A DNA stretch of 46,530 bases from Propylenella binzhouense. Lineage in GTDB: Bacteria; Pseudomonadota; Alphaproteobacteria; Rhizobiales; Afifellaceae. The notes under the pieces are model-generated. The model had not been told where the DNA came from. It did not search any database and worked only from the letters and a program-made list of their open reading frames with translations. Positions 19,498 to 28,573 of the stretch are shown piece by piece (the first letter of the stretch is position 1; every line of letters starts with the position of its first letter). The translations under genes were made by a program, and so were the position numbers. The stretch lies in NCBI RefSeq assembly GCF_009866965.1, contig NZ_SPKJ01000025.1, positions 1 through 46,530 of the forward strand, read 5' to 3'.

Positions 19498-22400
19498 CAG
19501 GCCACCTTCGTCTCAAGAATGTCGAGGACTCCCCTCACCGGAATGGTGAGCCAGGCCGGACGGTTCCCCGCCTCGTAGCCGATTTCGTAGAACCCTTTTT
19601 GAAGCAGGAAGAGCGCGAGCAGCCCGTCGCGCGTGGCGGCATCCTGGGGAACCGAGGCGACCCCCTCCACCGTCGCCCAATAGGCTGCGAGGAATTCCTC
19701 GACCGAGCGGTCGCGCCACGCGAAGGCCCTCGCCGTCACGGCCTCGCCCGGATCGCCGCGGCGGAGACGGAACCGGTCGAGCGCGGCCCAGGCCGCATAG
19801 TCGAACGAACGCAGCATGCCCGCAACGTCCCGGAGCGGCGAGGCCTTGGCCCGCCGTTCGGCGAGGCTGCGCTGCGGCTCGCCCTCGAAGTCGATGATCA
19901 TCACGTCCGCCTGCGCGACGAGCACCTGGCCGAGATGGTAGTCGCCGTGGATGCGGATCTTCGCGCCCGACGGGGCCACCGCGCGGAGCGCGGTCAGCCG
20001 GTCGAGAACGTCCTGCCGTCCCTCGAGAAGCCGGTCGACCGATGCGAGGACGGCGTCGGGCAGGACGGAACGCGCGCGCTCCAGCGCCGCGATCGTCTCG
20101 CGCGCCTCGAGCGCCGCCTCCTCCGCCCAGCGCCCGATATCGGCCGCGGTGACGGGCTCCGGCGCGAAGGCCGGGTCGCCGGCCCCGGTGCTGAGCGCGG
20201 CATGCAGCTCGCCGGTCCGCCTCCCGAGCAGGCTCGCGAGGTCGAGCGGGAAGGAGAAGATCGCGGCCGGCGCCTCGCCGGCAGGCGCGAGCTCGGCGCC
20301 GAGCGCCAGGTCGTCGAGCTCGCGGTCGAGCGCGTCGATGATCACGCTCCAGGCGTCGCCCTGGTTGAGCACGAAGCCGAAGGCGGAGGCGAAGGCGACC
20401 GGCTCGCCGTCGTCCGGGACGTATTCGGCGGCGCCGAGATAGGCCGGGGTGTTCGGGTATCCGGCCCTTTCGGTCAGGAACCGCGCCATTTCGAGCTCGG
20501 GCTGCTCGCCCGGGCGGAGACGGCGGTAGACCTTCAGCATGATCTCCTCGCCGAGGATGATCGAGACGTTGCTCTGCTCGACGGCGACCGGCCGCACCGA
20601 CTCGACGTTCTCGATCTCCCGCAGGCGGTCGGTGGCTTCGTAGCGCAGCCTGCCGCCCGGAGCGGCGGCGTCCGTGCCGGCCTTCATGGCCGCGACCACG
20701 CTGCGGGCGAAGTCCTCGTCCCCGGCGGCATCGACGAGCGCCCCGACCTTCGGGCCGGACCGGATCTTGGCGAGCGTGTAGGAGAGCTTCGGCGCGCCGA
20801 AGCGGAGATTGGCTTCGCCCCAGCTGACGCCGAGCGGCAGGAAATAGCACTGGCCGGCGCCGTCGCCGGTCGTCACGTCGGCGATGCCGAGCCGGTAGCC
20901 GGGCGCGAGGTCGCCAAGGCTGCGCAGCGCGACCGACTGGATCTTCTGGCTCTTGCCGGCGAACCAGCGCTGCCGGGCAAGGTATTCGGGCAGGGCATCG
21001 CGCTCGAGATTGCGCAGGTCGCGGCCGTCGAGCGCCCGCTCCAGGCTTCCGCCCGGCGCCGTCAGGGTGACGAATTCCGGCAGCGGATCGGGAGGCGCGG
21101 CATGCCATTGCGGCGCCGCTTCCTGGTCGGCCAGCACGAACCAGAAGAAGCCGTAGGCCGGCAGCGTCAGCATGTAGGGGAGATCGCCGACGGGCGGAAA
21201 CGCGGCCCGGCCGGTGAGCTCGATCGGAACGGCGCCCCGCCAGGGCGAGAGGTCGAGCTCCACCGCCTGCGCGCTCCGCGCAAGGTTGGCGACGCAGAGG
21301 ATGCGCTCGTCCTCGTGCTCCCGGATATAGGCGAGCACCTTCCTGTTGCGCGGATAGAGGAAGGTGAAGCTGCCCCGGCCGAACGCCTTGCGCTGCTTCC
21401 GGACCCCGATCAGGCGCCGCATCCAGTTGAGCAGGGAGGACGATTCGTTCTGCTGGGCTTCGACGTTCACCGCCTCGAAGCCGTAGACCGGGTCCATGAT
21501 GGGGGGCAGGTAGAGCTGCTGCGGGTTCGCCCGCGAGAAGCCGCCGTTCCGGTCGCTCGACCATTGCATCGGCGTGCGCACGCCGTCGCGGTCGCCGAGA
21601 TAGTAATTGTCGCCCATGCCGAGCTCGTCGCCGTAATAGATGATCGGCGTGCCCGGCATCGACATCAGCAGGGCGTTCATGAGCTCGATCTTGCGCCGGT
21701 CGTTCTCCAGGAGCGGCGCGAGCCGGCGGCGGATGCCGAGATTGATGCGGGCGCGGGCGTCGCGCGCATAGGTGCGCCAGAGATAGTCGCGCTCCTCCTC
21801 CGTCACCATCTCGAGCGTCAGCTCGTCATGGTTCCTGAGGAAGATCGCCCATTGGCAGGGATCGGGGATGTCCGGCGTCTGCCGGATGATGTCCGTGATC
21901 GGGTGCCGGTCCTCCTGGGCGAGCGCCATGTACATGCGCGGCATCAGCGGGAAGTGGAACGCCATGTGGCATTCGTCGCCCTCCCCGAAATAGGGCCGCG
22001 TGTCCTCCGGCCACTGGTTCGCCTCGGCGAGCAGCATGCGGTCGGGATATTTCGAATCGAGCTCGGCCCGGATGCGCTTCAGGACCTCGTGGGTCTCCGG
22101 CAGGTTCTCGTTGTTGGTGCCGTCCCGCTCGACGAGATAGGGGATGGCGTCGAGCCGCAGCCCGTCGACCCCCATGTCGAGCCAGAAGCGCATGACGCGC
22201 AGGACCTCCGCCAGAACGCGCGGATTGTCGAAGTTGAGATCGGGCTGGTGCGAATAGAAGCGGTGCCAGAAGAACTGCTGGGCGACGGGGTCCCAGGTCC
22301 AGTTCGAGGTCTCGGTGTCGAGGAAGATGATCCGCGTGCCCTGGTACCTGTCGTCCGTGTCGCTCCAGACATAATAGTTGCGGACCGCCGAGCCGCGCCG

Positions 22401-22823
22401 CGCCAGCCGGGCCCGCTGGAACCACGGATGCTGGTCGGAGGTGTGGTTGATGACGAGCTCGGTGATGACGCGGATGCCGCGCTTATGCGCCGCCGTGACG
22501 AAGCGCCGGAAGTCCCGCATGTCGCCATAGGCGGGGTTGATGGAGCGGTAGTCGGCGATGTCGTAGCCGTCGTCCCTCAGCGGCGACGGATAGAAGGGCA
22601 GCAGCCAGATCGTGTTGACGCCCAGGCTCTCCACGTAGTCGAGCTTCTGGAACAGGCCGTCGAAATCGCCCATCCCGTCATTGTTGCCGTCGAAGAACGC
22701 CTTGATGTGCAGCTGGTAGATGATGGCGTCCTTGTACCAGTAGGGGTCGTTCCGCGTGATTCCGCCATGCTGCTCCTCGCCCTCGTCCGGACCGGGCGCC
22801 ACGCTGATCGTCTTCATGTCCAT
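19497..22823 (-). CDS. treS: Trehalose synthase fused to maltokinase (TreS-Pep2 fusion)
   Basis: The 1108-aa bifunctional protein has an N-terminal GH13 trehalose synthase (about 25-580) and a C-terminal maltokinase domain (about 640-1108). The first half shows Asp225 ([10 protein letters not shown]), Glu267 ([12 protein letters not shown]) and the TreS sequence [18 protein letters not shown]. The second half has the phosphotransferase motif HGDYHLGQ starting at His959 and IIDFEGEP. TreS interconverts trehalose and maltose; the kinase makes maltose-1-phosphate with ATP, the substrate of GlgE. Fusion of the two is known in several phyla. The ATG at 22823 overlaps the glgE stop. The active sites look complete. 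Confidence 0.96.
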   Translation of the reverse strand: MDMKTISVAPGPDEGEEQHGGITRNDPYWYKDAIIYQLHIKAFFDGNNDGMGDFDGLFQKLDYVESLGVNTIWLLPFYPSPLRDDGYDIADYRSINPAYGDMRDFRRFVTAAHKRGIRVITELVINHTSDQHPWFQRARLARRGSAVRNYYVWSDTDDRYQGTRIIFLDTETSNWTWDPVAQQFFWHRFYSHQPDLNFDNPRVLAEVLRVMRFWLDMGVDGLRLDAIPYLVERDGTNNENLPETHEVLKRIRAELDSKYPDRMLLAEANQWPEDTRPYFGEGDECHMAFHFPLMPRMYMALAQEDRHPITDIIRQTPDIPDPCQWAIFLRNHDELTLEMVTEEERDYLWRTYARDARARINLGIRRRLAPLLENDRRKIELMNALLMSMPGTPIIYYGDELGMGDNYYLGDRDGVRTPMQWSSDRNGGFSRANPQQLYLPPIMDPVYGFEAVNVEAQQNESSSLLNWMRRLIGVRKQRKAFGRGSFTFLYPRNRKVLAYIREHEDERILCVANLARSAQAVELDLSPWRGAVPIELTGRAAFPPVGDLPYMLTLPAYGFFWFVLADQEAAPQWHAAPPDPLPEFVTLTAPGGSLERALDGRDLRNLERDALPEYLARQRWFAGKSQKIQSVALRSLGDLAPGYRLGIADVTTGDGAGQCYFLPLGVSWGEANLRFGAPKLSYTLAKIRSGPKVGALVDAAGDEDFARSVVAAMKAGTDAAAPGGRLRYEATDRLREIENVESVRPVAVEQSNVSIILGEEIMLKVYRRLRPGEQPELEMARFLTERAGYPNTPAYLGAAEYVPDDGEPVAFASAFGFVLNQGDAWSVIIDALDRELDDLALGAELAPAGEAPAAIFSFPLDLASLLGRRTGELHAALSTGAGDPAFAPEPVTAADIGRWAEEAALEARETIAALERARSVLPDAVLASVDRLLEGRQDVLDRLTALRAVAPSGAKIRIHGDYHLGQVLVAQADVMIIDFEGEPQRSLAERRAKASPLRDVAGMLRSFDYAAWAALDRFRLRRGDPGEAVTARAFAWRDRSVEEFLAAYWATVEGVASVPQDAATRDGLLALFLLQKGFYEIGYEAGNRPAWLTIPVRGVLDILETKVA

Positions 22824-24877
22824 CAATAGGGCTCTCCCGGCCGAATGAGGCGCCAGATGGCGTAGGGACGCTCGCGCGGGTCGAGCCAGACATGCTGGAC
22901 CTTGCCGCTCCAGGTGAAATACTGCCCCGTCACCAGGTCCTCGCCGTCGATCGAGGCATGGTCCGGAAGCCCGAACTCCCAGAGCGGAACCTCGAAATCG
23001 GCACCTTGCGGATTGTGCGGGTCGAGATTGACCGCGAACAGAAGGAAGTTGTCCTTCGCCTCGGTCATCTTCCCGTAATAGAGGATGTTGTCGTTCCAGG
23101 CGTTGTAGAAGACGAGATTGGCGAACTGCTGCAGCGCGGGATTGTTCCGCCGCAGCCGGTTCATCAGGTGGATGTCCTTCCGGATATGGCCGGGACGGTC
23201 CCAGTCCCAGGCGCGGATCTCGTACTTCTCGGAATTGAGGTACTCCTCCTTGCCGGGGATCGCTTCCGCCTCGCACAGCTCGAAGCCGTTATAGACGCCG
23301 TAATTGCCGGCGAGAGAGGCGGCGAGCACGAGCCGCGTCTGGAAGCCGGCGCGGCCGCTCGTCTGCAGGAAGAAGGGGTTTATGTCCGGCGTGTTGACGA
23401 AGAAGTTCGGCCTCATGACGTGCCGGGCGTCGGTCCGGGTCAGCTCGGTCATGTACTCCGTCAGCTCGGACTTCGTGTTGCGCCAGGTGAAGTAGGAATA
23501 GGACTGCGTGAACCCGACCTTGGCGAGCCGCTTCATCATCTTCGGCCGGGTGAACGCCTCGGCGAGGAAGATGGCGTCGGGATACTTGTCCTGGACCTCG
23601 CGGATCATCCACTCCCAGAACGGCACGGGCTTGGTGTGGGGATTGTCGACCCGGAAGATCCGCACGCCCTTCCCGGCCCAGAACAGCACGACGTCGCGGA
23701 GCGCGTACCAGAGCGAGGGCAGCGCGCCGCGATAGAAGTGGACGTTGACGATGTCCTCGTACTTCTTCGGCGGGTTCTCCGCGAACTTGATGGTGCCGTC
23801 CGGCCGCCAGTCGAACCATTCCGGATGCTCCTTGATCCAGGGATGGTCGGGAGAGCACTGGATTGCGAAGTCGAGCGCGACCTCGAGCCCGTGCTCGCGG
23901 GCCGCGTCGACGAGGCGTGCGAAATCGTCAAAGGTCCCGAGCTCCGGATGGATCGCGTCGTGCCCGCCCTCCTCCGAGCCGATCGCGTAGGGGCTGCCGG
24001 GGTCGGTGGCCGCGGCCGTCAGCGCGTTGTTGCGGCCCTTCCGGTTCTTGCGGCCGATCGGATGGATCGGCGGGAAATAGAGCACGTCGAAGCCGAGATC
24101 GCGCACGTAGGGAAGGCGCGCGATGACGTCGTCGAAGGTCCCGTGGCGCGCCGGATCGCCGGATTGCGAGCGCGGCATCACCTCGTACCAGGCGCTGAAC
24201 ACGGCGGCGCGCCGGTCGACGACGAGTTCGAGCTCCTTCGGATAACGGCTGAGATTCGTCCGCAGGCCGACCCGCTTCATCAGCGCGGCGGCCGCATCGC
24301 CGAGAAGGTCCGCCAGCAGGTCGGCATCGTCGAGCTCGTGCGTCAGGCGCTGGACCAGGCGCTCCATCACCAGCCGGTCGCCCTCGCCGATCCGGTCGCT
24401 CTCCTCGAGCGTACGCTCGATCAGCTCGCGTCCCTCGATCAGCTCGAGGCGCAGGTCCTGGCCGGCGGCATGCTTCTTCGTGGCGCCGTCGCGCCAGGAG
24501 GCGAAGAGGTCGCGCCAGGCGACGATGGTGTAGCGGTAGCGGGTGTTCGCCTCGACCGTCGTCTCCGCCCGCCAGCGGTCGTTCCCGAGCGGGGCCATCC
24601 GGACCTCGCTCCAGTCCTCCTGGTCCGCGCGCCACATGAGAAGCGCCGCGTCGATCTTGTCATGGCCGTCGCAGAAGATGTCCGCTTCCACGGCGAAGCG
24701 GTCGCCGACGGCGGCCTTCGCAGGGAAGCGCCCGCCATCGATCTCGGGCGAGACGCCCTCGATCACCACCCGGTCTGCGGCGAGCGCGAGGAGACGTTCG
24801 TCTTTGATGGCTGGGGAGCGGGATGCGGCGGGCTGGGTCGGCGTCCTAGATTGTTGCAGCGTCGGGCTTGTCTTCAT
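22823..24877 (-). CDS. glgE: Alpha-1,4-glucan:maltose-1-phosphate maltosyltransferase
   Basis: The 684-aa GH13_3 enzyme adds maltose units from maltose-1-phosphate to glucan. Residues 30-130 form the N-terminal beta domain, then a helical insertion, then the barrel with YFPPIHPIGRKNRKGRNN, DFAIQCSPDHPW, nucleophile Asp411 (FRVDNPHTKP) and Glu440 (FLAEAFTRPK). Its ATG at 24877 lies inside otsA, giving a 32-base overlap with the otsA end. No later start is plausible before conserved sequence, so the long overlap is probably real. Together with the TreS fusion and GlgB it completes the GlgE pathway. Confidence 0.95.
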   Translation of the reverse strand: MKTSPTLQQSRTPTQPAASRSPAIKDERLLALAADRVVIEGVSPEIDGGRFPAKAAVGDRFAVEADIFCDGHDKIDAALLMWRADQEDWSEVRMAPLGNDRWRAETTVEANTRYRYTIVAWRDLFASWRDGATKKHAAGQDLRLELIEGRELIERTLEESDRIGEGDRLVMERLVQRLTHELDDADLLADLLGDAAAALMKRVGLRTNLSRYPKELELVVDRRAAVFSAWYEVMPRSQSGDPARHGTFDDVIARLPYVRDLGFDVLYFPPIHPIGRKNRKGRNNALTAAATDPGSPYAIGSEEGGHDAIHPELGTFDDFARLVDAAREHGLEVALDFAIQCSPDHPWIKEHPEWFDWRPDGTIKFAENPPKKYEDIVNVHFYRGALPSLWYALRDVVLFWAGKGVRIFRVDNPHTKPVPFWEWMIREVQDKYPDAIFLAEAFTRPKMMKRLAKVGFTQSYSYFTWRNTKSELTEYMTELTRTDARHVMRPNFFVNTPDINPFFLQTSGRAGFQTRLVLAASLAGNYGVYNGFELCEAEAIPGKEEYLNSEKYEIRAWDWDRPGHIRKDIHLMNRLRRNNPALQQFANLVFYNAWNDNILYYGKMTEAKDNFLLFAVNLDPHNPQGADFEVPLWEFGLPDHASIDGEDLVTGQYFTWSGKVQHVWLDPRERPYAIWRLIRPGEPY

Positions 24878-26393
24878 AGCGGATCGTCTCGGTCCGTGTC
24901 GGAGGCTTCGGGCGCGGCACCAGCTCGCCGCTTATCGATACCGGCTGGGCGTGGCCCCTCCGTGACGCCCGCAGCGCCTCCAGGAAGCGGTTCCGCCACC
25001 AGGCGATGTTCTGCGTCGTCACATTGTCCCAGAGCGCCGCGTGGCGGGCGCGGCGCTCGCCGAGCGGCATTTCGAGCGCGCGGCGGATGGCGTTCGCCAC
25101 GTCCTGCGCGTCGTGCGGATTGACGATGAGCGCCTCTTCGAGCTGCTCGGCGGCGCCCGCGAACTGCGAGAGGACGAGCACGCCCGGATTTTCCGGATCC
25201 TGCGCCGCGACATATTCCTTCGCGACGAGGTTCATCCCGTCGCGAAGCGGCGTCACCAGCCCGACCCGGCTGCGGCGGAACAGGCCGGCCAGCACCGGCC
25301 GCGGCACGGGCCGGTTGATGTAGCGCACCGGCGACCAGGCGAAATCGCCGAAGCGGCCGTTCACCTGGCCCGTCGCGCGCTCCAGCTCCTCCCGGATCGC
25401 GTCATAGGCCTCGACGCCCTCGCGCGTCGGCGGAGCGATCTGCACGAACTGGATCTTGCCGGAATATTGCGGATAGGATTCGAGCAGGGCCTCGATGCCG
25501 TAGACGCGCTCCGGCAGGCCCTTGGAATAGTCGAGACGGTCGACGCCGATGATCAGGTGCCGGGATTCGACGGACCGCGCGATCGGACGCAGGTCCGGGA
25601 GCCGCGCGTTCTTCTCCGCATCGGCCCGGAACTGGACGGCGTCGATGCCGATCGGGAAGGCCTCGATCGAGAGTACGCGGCCGAAGGCCTTGAGGCGGCC
25701 GTCGTCGAGCCGGCGGCACCCCAGGTGCTCCTCGGCGTAGCGGGCGAAGTTCTCCCGGTCGCGCACGGTCTGGAAGCCGACGAGGTCGTAGGCGAACAAT
25801 GTCCGCATGAACTGCGTGTGATGCGGCAGCGCCGAGACGATCTCCGCGGGCGGGAACGGGATGTGGAGGAAGAAGCCGATCGGATTGTTGACCTGCTTCT
25901 GACGGAGATAGGCGGCGAAGGGGATCAGGTGATAATCGTGCACCCAGAGCAGGTCGTCGTCTCGCAGGAGGGGCCGGAGCTGCATCGCGAACCGCTTGTT
26001 CACCGCGAAATAGCAGGCTTCGAGCTGGCTGCTCATCTCCGCCAGGTCGAGCCGGTAATGCAGCAGCGGCCACAATGTCCGGTTGGCGAAGCCGAGATAG
26101 TATTTCTCGTGCTCGTCATGCGTCAGCGCGACGGTCGCGGTCCGCACGTCGCCGTAGCGGGTGACCTCCGGCTCGCGGCGGCGGGCGTCGTCGCTGCGCT
26201 CGCCGCTCCAGCCGAACCATACGCCGCCGGAGTCGCTCAGCGCCTCGCCGACGGCAACCGCCAGCCCGCCCGACTGAAAGCCGGACGACAGGTCCGCCAC
26301 CCGGTTCGACACCACCACCAGCCGTCCGCGCGCGGCATGGCCCTTGCCGGATGAAGCCGCTGGTTCTGCTGATTGCCTGGTCGGCGACGACAT
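24846..26393 (-). CDS. otsA: Trehalose-6-phosphate synthase
   Basis: The 515-aa GT20 glycosyltransferase joins UDP-glucose and glucose-6-phosphate to trehalose-6-phosphate. Visible motifs are RLVVVSNRV near residue 25, WVHDYHLIPFAAYLR, HIPFPPAEI, GVDRLDYSKGLPERV and VTPLRDGMNLVAKEYVAAQ, which form the donor and acceptor sites. The ATG at 26393 has a strong ribosome site (GGGGGAG). It is the first gene of the eight-gene operon, and no trehalose-6-phosphate phosphatase gene (otsB) is in the window, so that step must be encoded elsewhere. A GGAAC-type stress promoter candidate lies about 50 bases upstream. Confidence 0.96.
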   Translation of the reverse strand: MSSPTRQSAEPAASSGKGHAARGRLVVVSNRVADLSSGFQSGGLAVAVGEALSDSGGVWFGWSGERSDDARRREPEVTRYGDVRTATVALTHDEHEKYYLGFANRTLWPLLHYRLDLAEMSSQLEACYFAVNKRFAMQLRPLLRDDDLLWVHDYHLIPFAAYLRQKQVNNPIGFFLHIPFPPAEIVSALPHHTQFMRTLFAYDLVGFQTVRDRENFARYAEEHLGCRRLDDGRLKAFGRVLSIEAFPIGIDAVQFRADAEKNARLPDLRPIARSVESRHLIIGVDRLDYSKGLPERVYGIEALLESYPQYSGKIQFVQIAPPTREGVEAYDAIREELERATGQVNGRFGDFAWSPVRYINRPVPRPVLAGLFRRSRVGLVTPLRDGMNLVAKEYVAAQDPENPGVLVLSQFAGAAEQLEEALIVNPHDAQDVANAIRRALEMPLGERRARHAALWDNVTTQNIAWWRNRFLEALRASRRGHAQPVSISGELVPRPKPPTRTETIRYEDKPDAATI

Positions 26394-26439
26394 TGACGCT
26401 CCCCCTCGCCCGCCGGCGGAGTTCTTAACCGTTGCACAA

Positions 26440-26469
26440 GGGAACTGGATCGGGCTCCCGTCAGTTCCC
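26440..26469 (-). promoter_or_regulatory. EcfG-type (general stress) promoter candidate for otsA, within an inverted repeat
   Basis: Reading leftward, GGAAC is followed after 18 bases by GTT, which fits the alphaproteobacterial EcfG promoter GGAAC-N16/17-CGTT except that A replaces the first base of the -10 CGTT. The site is a perfect 8-bp inverted repeat (GGGAACTG, 14-base spacer, CAGTTCCC), so the same pattern also reads rightward. The inferred leftward transcription start would lie about 40 bases before the otsA ATG. A role as a dyad operator is an alternative. Confidence 0.5.
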
Positions 26470-26615
26470 ACGTCTGCCCCGGGCGGGCGCAAGATTCTGC
26501 CGCACCCCGCAGGGCCGGCGGATCCGCCCCCTGCCTGGCCCGAGATTTCGCGAGAGGCGGATAGGGGGCAGCATAACGTCACGAGCAGGTGGCGCAACCG
26601 CCAAGGGCCGATGGC

Positions 26616-26677
26616 GGAGATGGCATCGGGCGGCTCGGAACCCGCCGCGCGGAATTCCGTTAGCCATCTCCAAGATG
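26616..26677. promoter_or_regulatory. Possible MarR operator: clustered AGATG/CATCT inverted repeats
   Basis: GGAGATGGC at 26616-26624 is perfectly repeated in inverted form as GCCATCTCC at 26663-26671, and the right arm continues as CATCT-CCA-AGATG, a near palindrome at 26665-26677. Palindromes of this size just upstream of a marR gene are often the site of autoregulation. The site overlaps the expected start region of the marR promoter. No binding evidence exists. Confidence 0.35.
26637..26661 (+). promoter_or_regulatory. EcfG-type (general stress) promoter candidate for marR
   Basis: GGAAC at 26637-26641 is followed after exactly 16 bases by CGTT at 26658-26661, a full match to the EcfG consensus with allowed spacing. 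Transcription would start near 26669, about 40 bases before the marR ATG. Confidence 0.6.
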
Positions 26678-26708
26678 CCGCGCTCTGAACCCAACCAGGG
26701 TCACGCGA

Positions 26709-27170
26709 ATGAACGACAGAATCACGTTCGAACTGCTGCAGGCGGCCCGTGCGTACCGGGTCAGGTCGGCCAAACTACTGTCACGTGTCGGCCTTTATCC
26801 TGGGCAGGACAGTCTGTTGAAGCTCCTTCATGAGCGCGGCCCGCTCACGATGGGGGAGGCGGCCGCCGCGCTCTCCATCCAGCCGCCGACCGTAACGAAG
26901 ATGGTCAACCGGCTGTCCGCGTCGGGCCTGATCCGGACCGACGGCGCCACCACCGACCGGCGCAAGACCTTCATCGCGCTCACGGAAGAGGCGAGGGCCA
27001 AGGTCGACGAGATCGAGCGCATCTGGAACCGGCTCGAGGCGGAAGCCCTCGAGGAGGTGGAACTCACCCGCGAGCTTTGCGACCAGCTGGCCACGATCAC
27101 GCGCAATCTCTCGCGGTCCGGACCGGCCGGAACGAGAGAGCACGAGATCGCCCATTCCGACGCCGCCTGA
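26709..27170 (+). CDS. MarR-family transcriptional regulator
   Basis: The 153-aa protein has the MarR layout: N-terminal dimerisation helices, a winged helix-turn-helix at about 35-100 (LTMGEAAAALSIQPPTVTKMVNRL, wing around TDRRKTFIALTEEA) and C-terminal helices. The Asp-Arg-Arg wing motif is present. It is divergent from otsA, so it may regulate itself, the trehalose operon, or both. The ligand is unknown. A GGAAC-type promoter and an inverted repeat lie just upstream. Confidence 0.9.
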   Translation: MNDRITFELLQAARAYRVRSAKLLSRVGLYPGQDSLLKLLHERGPLTMGEAAAALSIQPPTVTKMVNRLSASGLIRTDGATTDRRKTFIALTEEARAKVDEIERIWNRLEAEALEEVELTRELCDQLATITRNLSRSGPAGTREHEIAHSDAA

Positions 27171-27208
27171 CGCGCAAGTCGTTCCGGCAAATAGACTTTG
27201 CCAGTCGC

Positions 27209-27233
27209 GGAACCGAGCCGCCGATCGGGTGTT
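27209..27233 (+). promoter_or_regulatory. EcfG-type (general stress) promoter candidate for the 27.3-30.1 kb cluster
   Basis: GGAAC at 27209-27213 is followed after 17 bases by GTT at 27231-27233 (TGTT in place of CGTT). It lies between the marR stop and the 24-codon gene, about 58 bases before that start codon. The genes downstream resemble stress-induced proteins, which supports the reading. Confidence 0.5.
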
Positions 27234-27290
27234 GTGATCTCGAGGTCCGCAATTTGGGCGCGGACATGAAATGATCCGGGGAGTCGGACG

Positions 27291-27365
27291 TTGAACGCGA
27301 TCATATACCTGATCGGCCTTGTGGTCGTGATCCTCTTCATCCTCCAGCTTCTTGGTTTGAGCTGA
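27291..27365 (+). CDS. 24-aa hydrophobic membrane peptide
   Basis: A TTG at 27291, preceded by GGGGAG seven bases upstream, opens a 24-codon frame that begins (M)NAIIYLIGLV and is one continuous hydrophobic helix ending in LLGLS. I recall peptides of this kind (an N-A-I/V-I-Y start, about 25 residues) from many Rhizobiales genomes, usually annotated as hypothetical. It ends 23 bases before the next gene, so it is probably the first cistron of the stress cluster. Function is unknown. Confidence 0.6.
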   Translation: MNAIIYLIGLVVVILFILQLLGLS

Positions 27366-27388
27366 TTCATCAGGCCTGGAGTCAAGAA

Positions 27389-28573
27389 ATGGCATCGAAC
27401 ATGAGTGGCCCGGAGAGCCCCCGCGGGGCATCTTCGGCGGGGGGCTCAGGCTCGCAGAGCCCGTACGCACGCGGTTCCGAAAGCGAGATCTCGCAGGACC
27501 TCGACGCGCTGCAGAAGGACGCCCGCGAGCTGCGCGACAGGGCGCAGCGCGAGGGCGAGGCGCTCGGCGCGACGATGCGCCACGGGCGCGAGGCGGTCAC
27601 GGAGGAGGCGATGGCCTTCGCCCGGAGCGCGAAGGACCGCGCCGCCGGCTTCGCCGAGGACCAGAAGAGCGCCGCCGCCGGCGCCCTCGGCGATTTCGCC
27701 AGGGCGGTGAAGCGCGCGAGCGACGAGCTCGAGAAGTCCGACCAGACCATGGCCGCCCGGCTCGTCCGCGAGGCGGCATCGAGCGTGGAAGGCCTGTCGG
27801 ACTCGCTTTCGAGCCGGAACATCGACGGCATGATCGGCTCGCTGCGCGATTTCGGACGCCGCAATCCGGCCGCCTTCATCGGCGGCGCCGTGCTGGCCGG
27901 CGTTGCGCTCGGCCGGTTCGCGCGGAGCTCGAGCGAGCGCCGCAGGCTCTATGAGCGGCACGATTTCGACTATGGCGCGACGGGAAGCCGGATGGGCCAG
28001 GACACGCGGACGCCCGCGCCGATGCGGCACGGCGAGAGCGTCGGCGAGGCCGGCGGATCGGATGCCTCCGGGGCGCGGCCGCGCCATTACACGGAAGGCG
28101 CCGCCTATGCCGGCGCGACGAGCGCGGCCGGAATGCGTTCCGGCGGATCGGGCCCGGCGACGCCGCGGCCGTCGAGCACCGTCGGGTCCTCGGCGCCGAC
28201 CTATGGCGCGGCGGGGTCGTCCTCCGCGGCATCCTCGCCGCTTTCGCCGTCGCCGACGGGGCTGGGTCCGGCGATGGGATCGGCCTCCGCTTCGGGGACG
28301 GGCAGCTCGTCCGGCTCCGGTTCCTCCGCCGCGTCGGGATCGCCGGCGGGGTCTGGGACCGGCGGCTTCCGCTCCGCCGGCTCGGCCGGCGGTTTCAGCA
28401 CGGCCTCATCCGGCGGATCGGCCGGCGGGTCGGCCAAGGCCGGCGGCGCAGGCGCAAGAACGGCCGACGAGCCCGGCCTCAACGTGATGCCCGACAAGTC
28501 CGGCTCGGTCGGCAGCAGCTCGACCTGGGCCGGCACCAACGAGAGCGGAGGCGGCCATGGCGAATCCCGTTGA
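27389..28573 (+). CDS. Nutrient-deprivation-induced-like protein with Ser/Gly-rich tail
   Basis: The 394-aa protein has three parts: a charged, Ala-rich helical region (about 33-145) with coiled-coil character, a hydrophobic segment at about 161-178 (AAFIGGAVLAGVALGRFA) preceded by RDFGRRNP, and a long low-complexity Ser/Gly/Ala/Pro tail (about 195-390). The helix plus single membrane segment resembles proteins labelled nutrient deprivation-induced in Rhizobiales, which sit beside the same two partners found here. The stop overlaps the next start by 17 bases, so translation is coupled. The tail is presumably disordered. Biochemical role unknown. Confidence 0.8.
   Translation: MASNMSGPESPRGASSAGGSGSQSPYARGSESEISQDLDALQKDARELRDRAQREGEALGATMRHGREAVTEEAMAFARSAKDRAAGFAEDQKSAAAGALGDFARAVKRASDELEKSDQTMAARLVREAASSVEGLSDSLSSRNIDGMIGSLRDFGRRNPAAFIGGAVLAGVALGRFARSSSERRRLYERHDFDYGATGSRMGQDTRTPAPMRHGESVGEAGGSDASGARPRHYTEGAAYAGATSAAGMRSGGSGPATPRPSSTVGSSAPTYGAAGSSSAASSPLSPSPTGLGPAMGSASASGTGSSSGSGSSAASGSPAGSGTGGFRSAGSAGGFSTASSGGSAGGSAKAGGAGARTADEPGLNVMPDKSGSVGSSSTWAGTNESGGGHGESR

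Larger units (their letters stand above)
26394..26708. other. Divergent control region between the trehalose operon and marR
   Basis: This 315-base region holds the promoters of otsA (leftward) and marR (rightward). It contains GGAAC-type promoter candidates in both directions, a GGGAACTG/CAGTTCCC inverted repeat at 26440-26469, and a 9-bp inverted repeat GGAGATGGC/GCCATCTCC at 26616-26671. I see no RNA gene or small ORF with good support. Confidence 0.6.

Noticed and set aside
17092-19578. Long plus-strand frames opposite glgB, treS, glgE and malQ
   Set aside because: All are antisense shadows in GC-rich DNA; each opposite gene has complete catalytic motifs.
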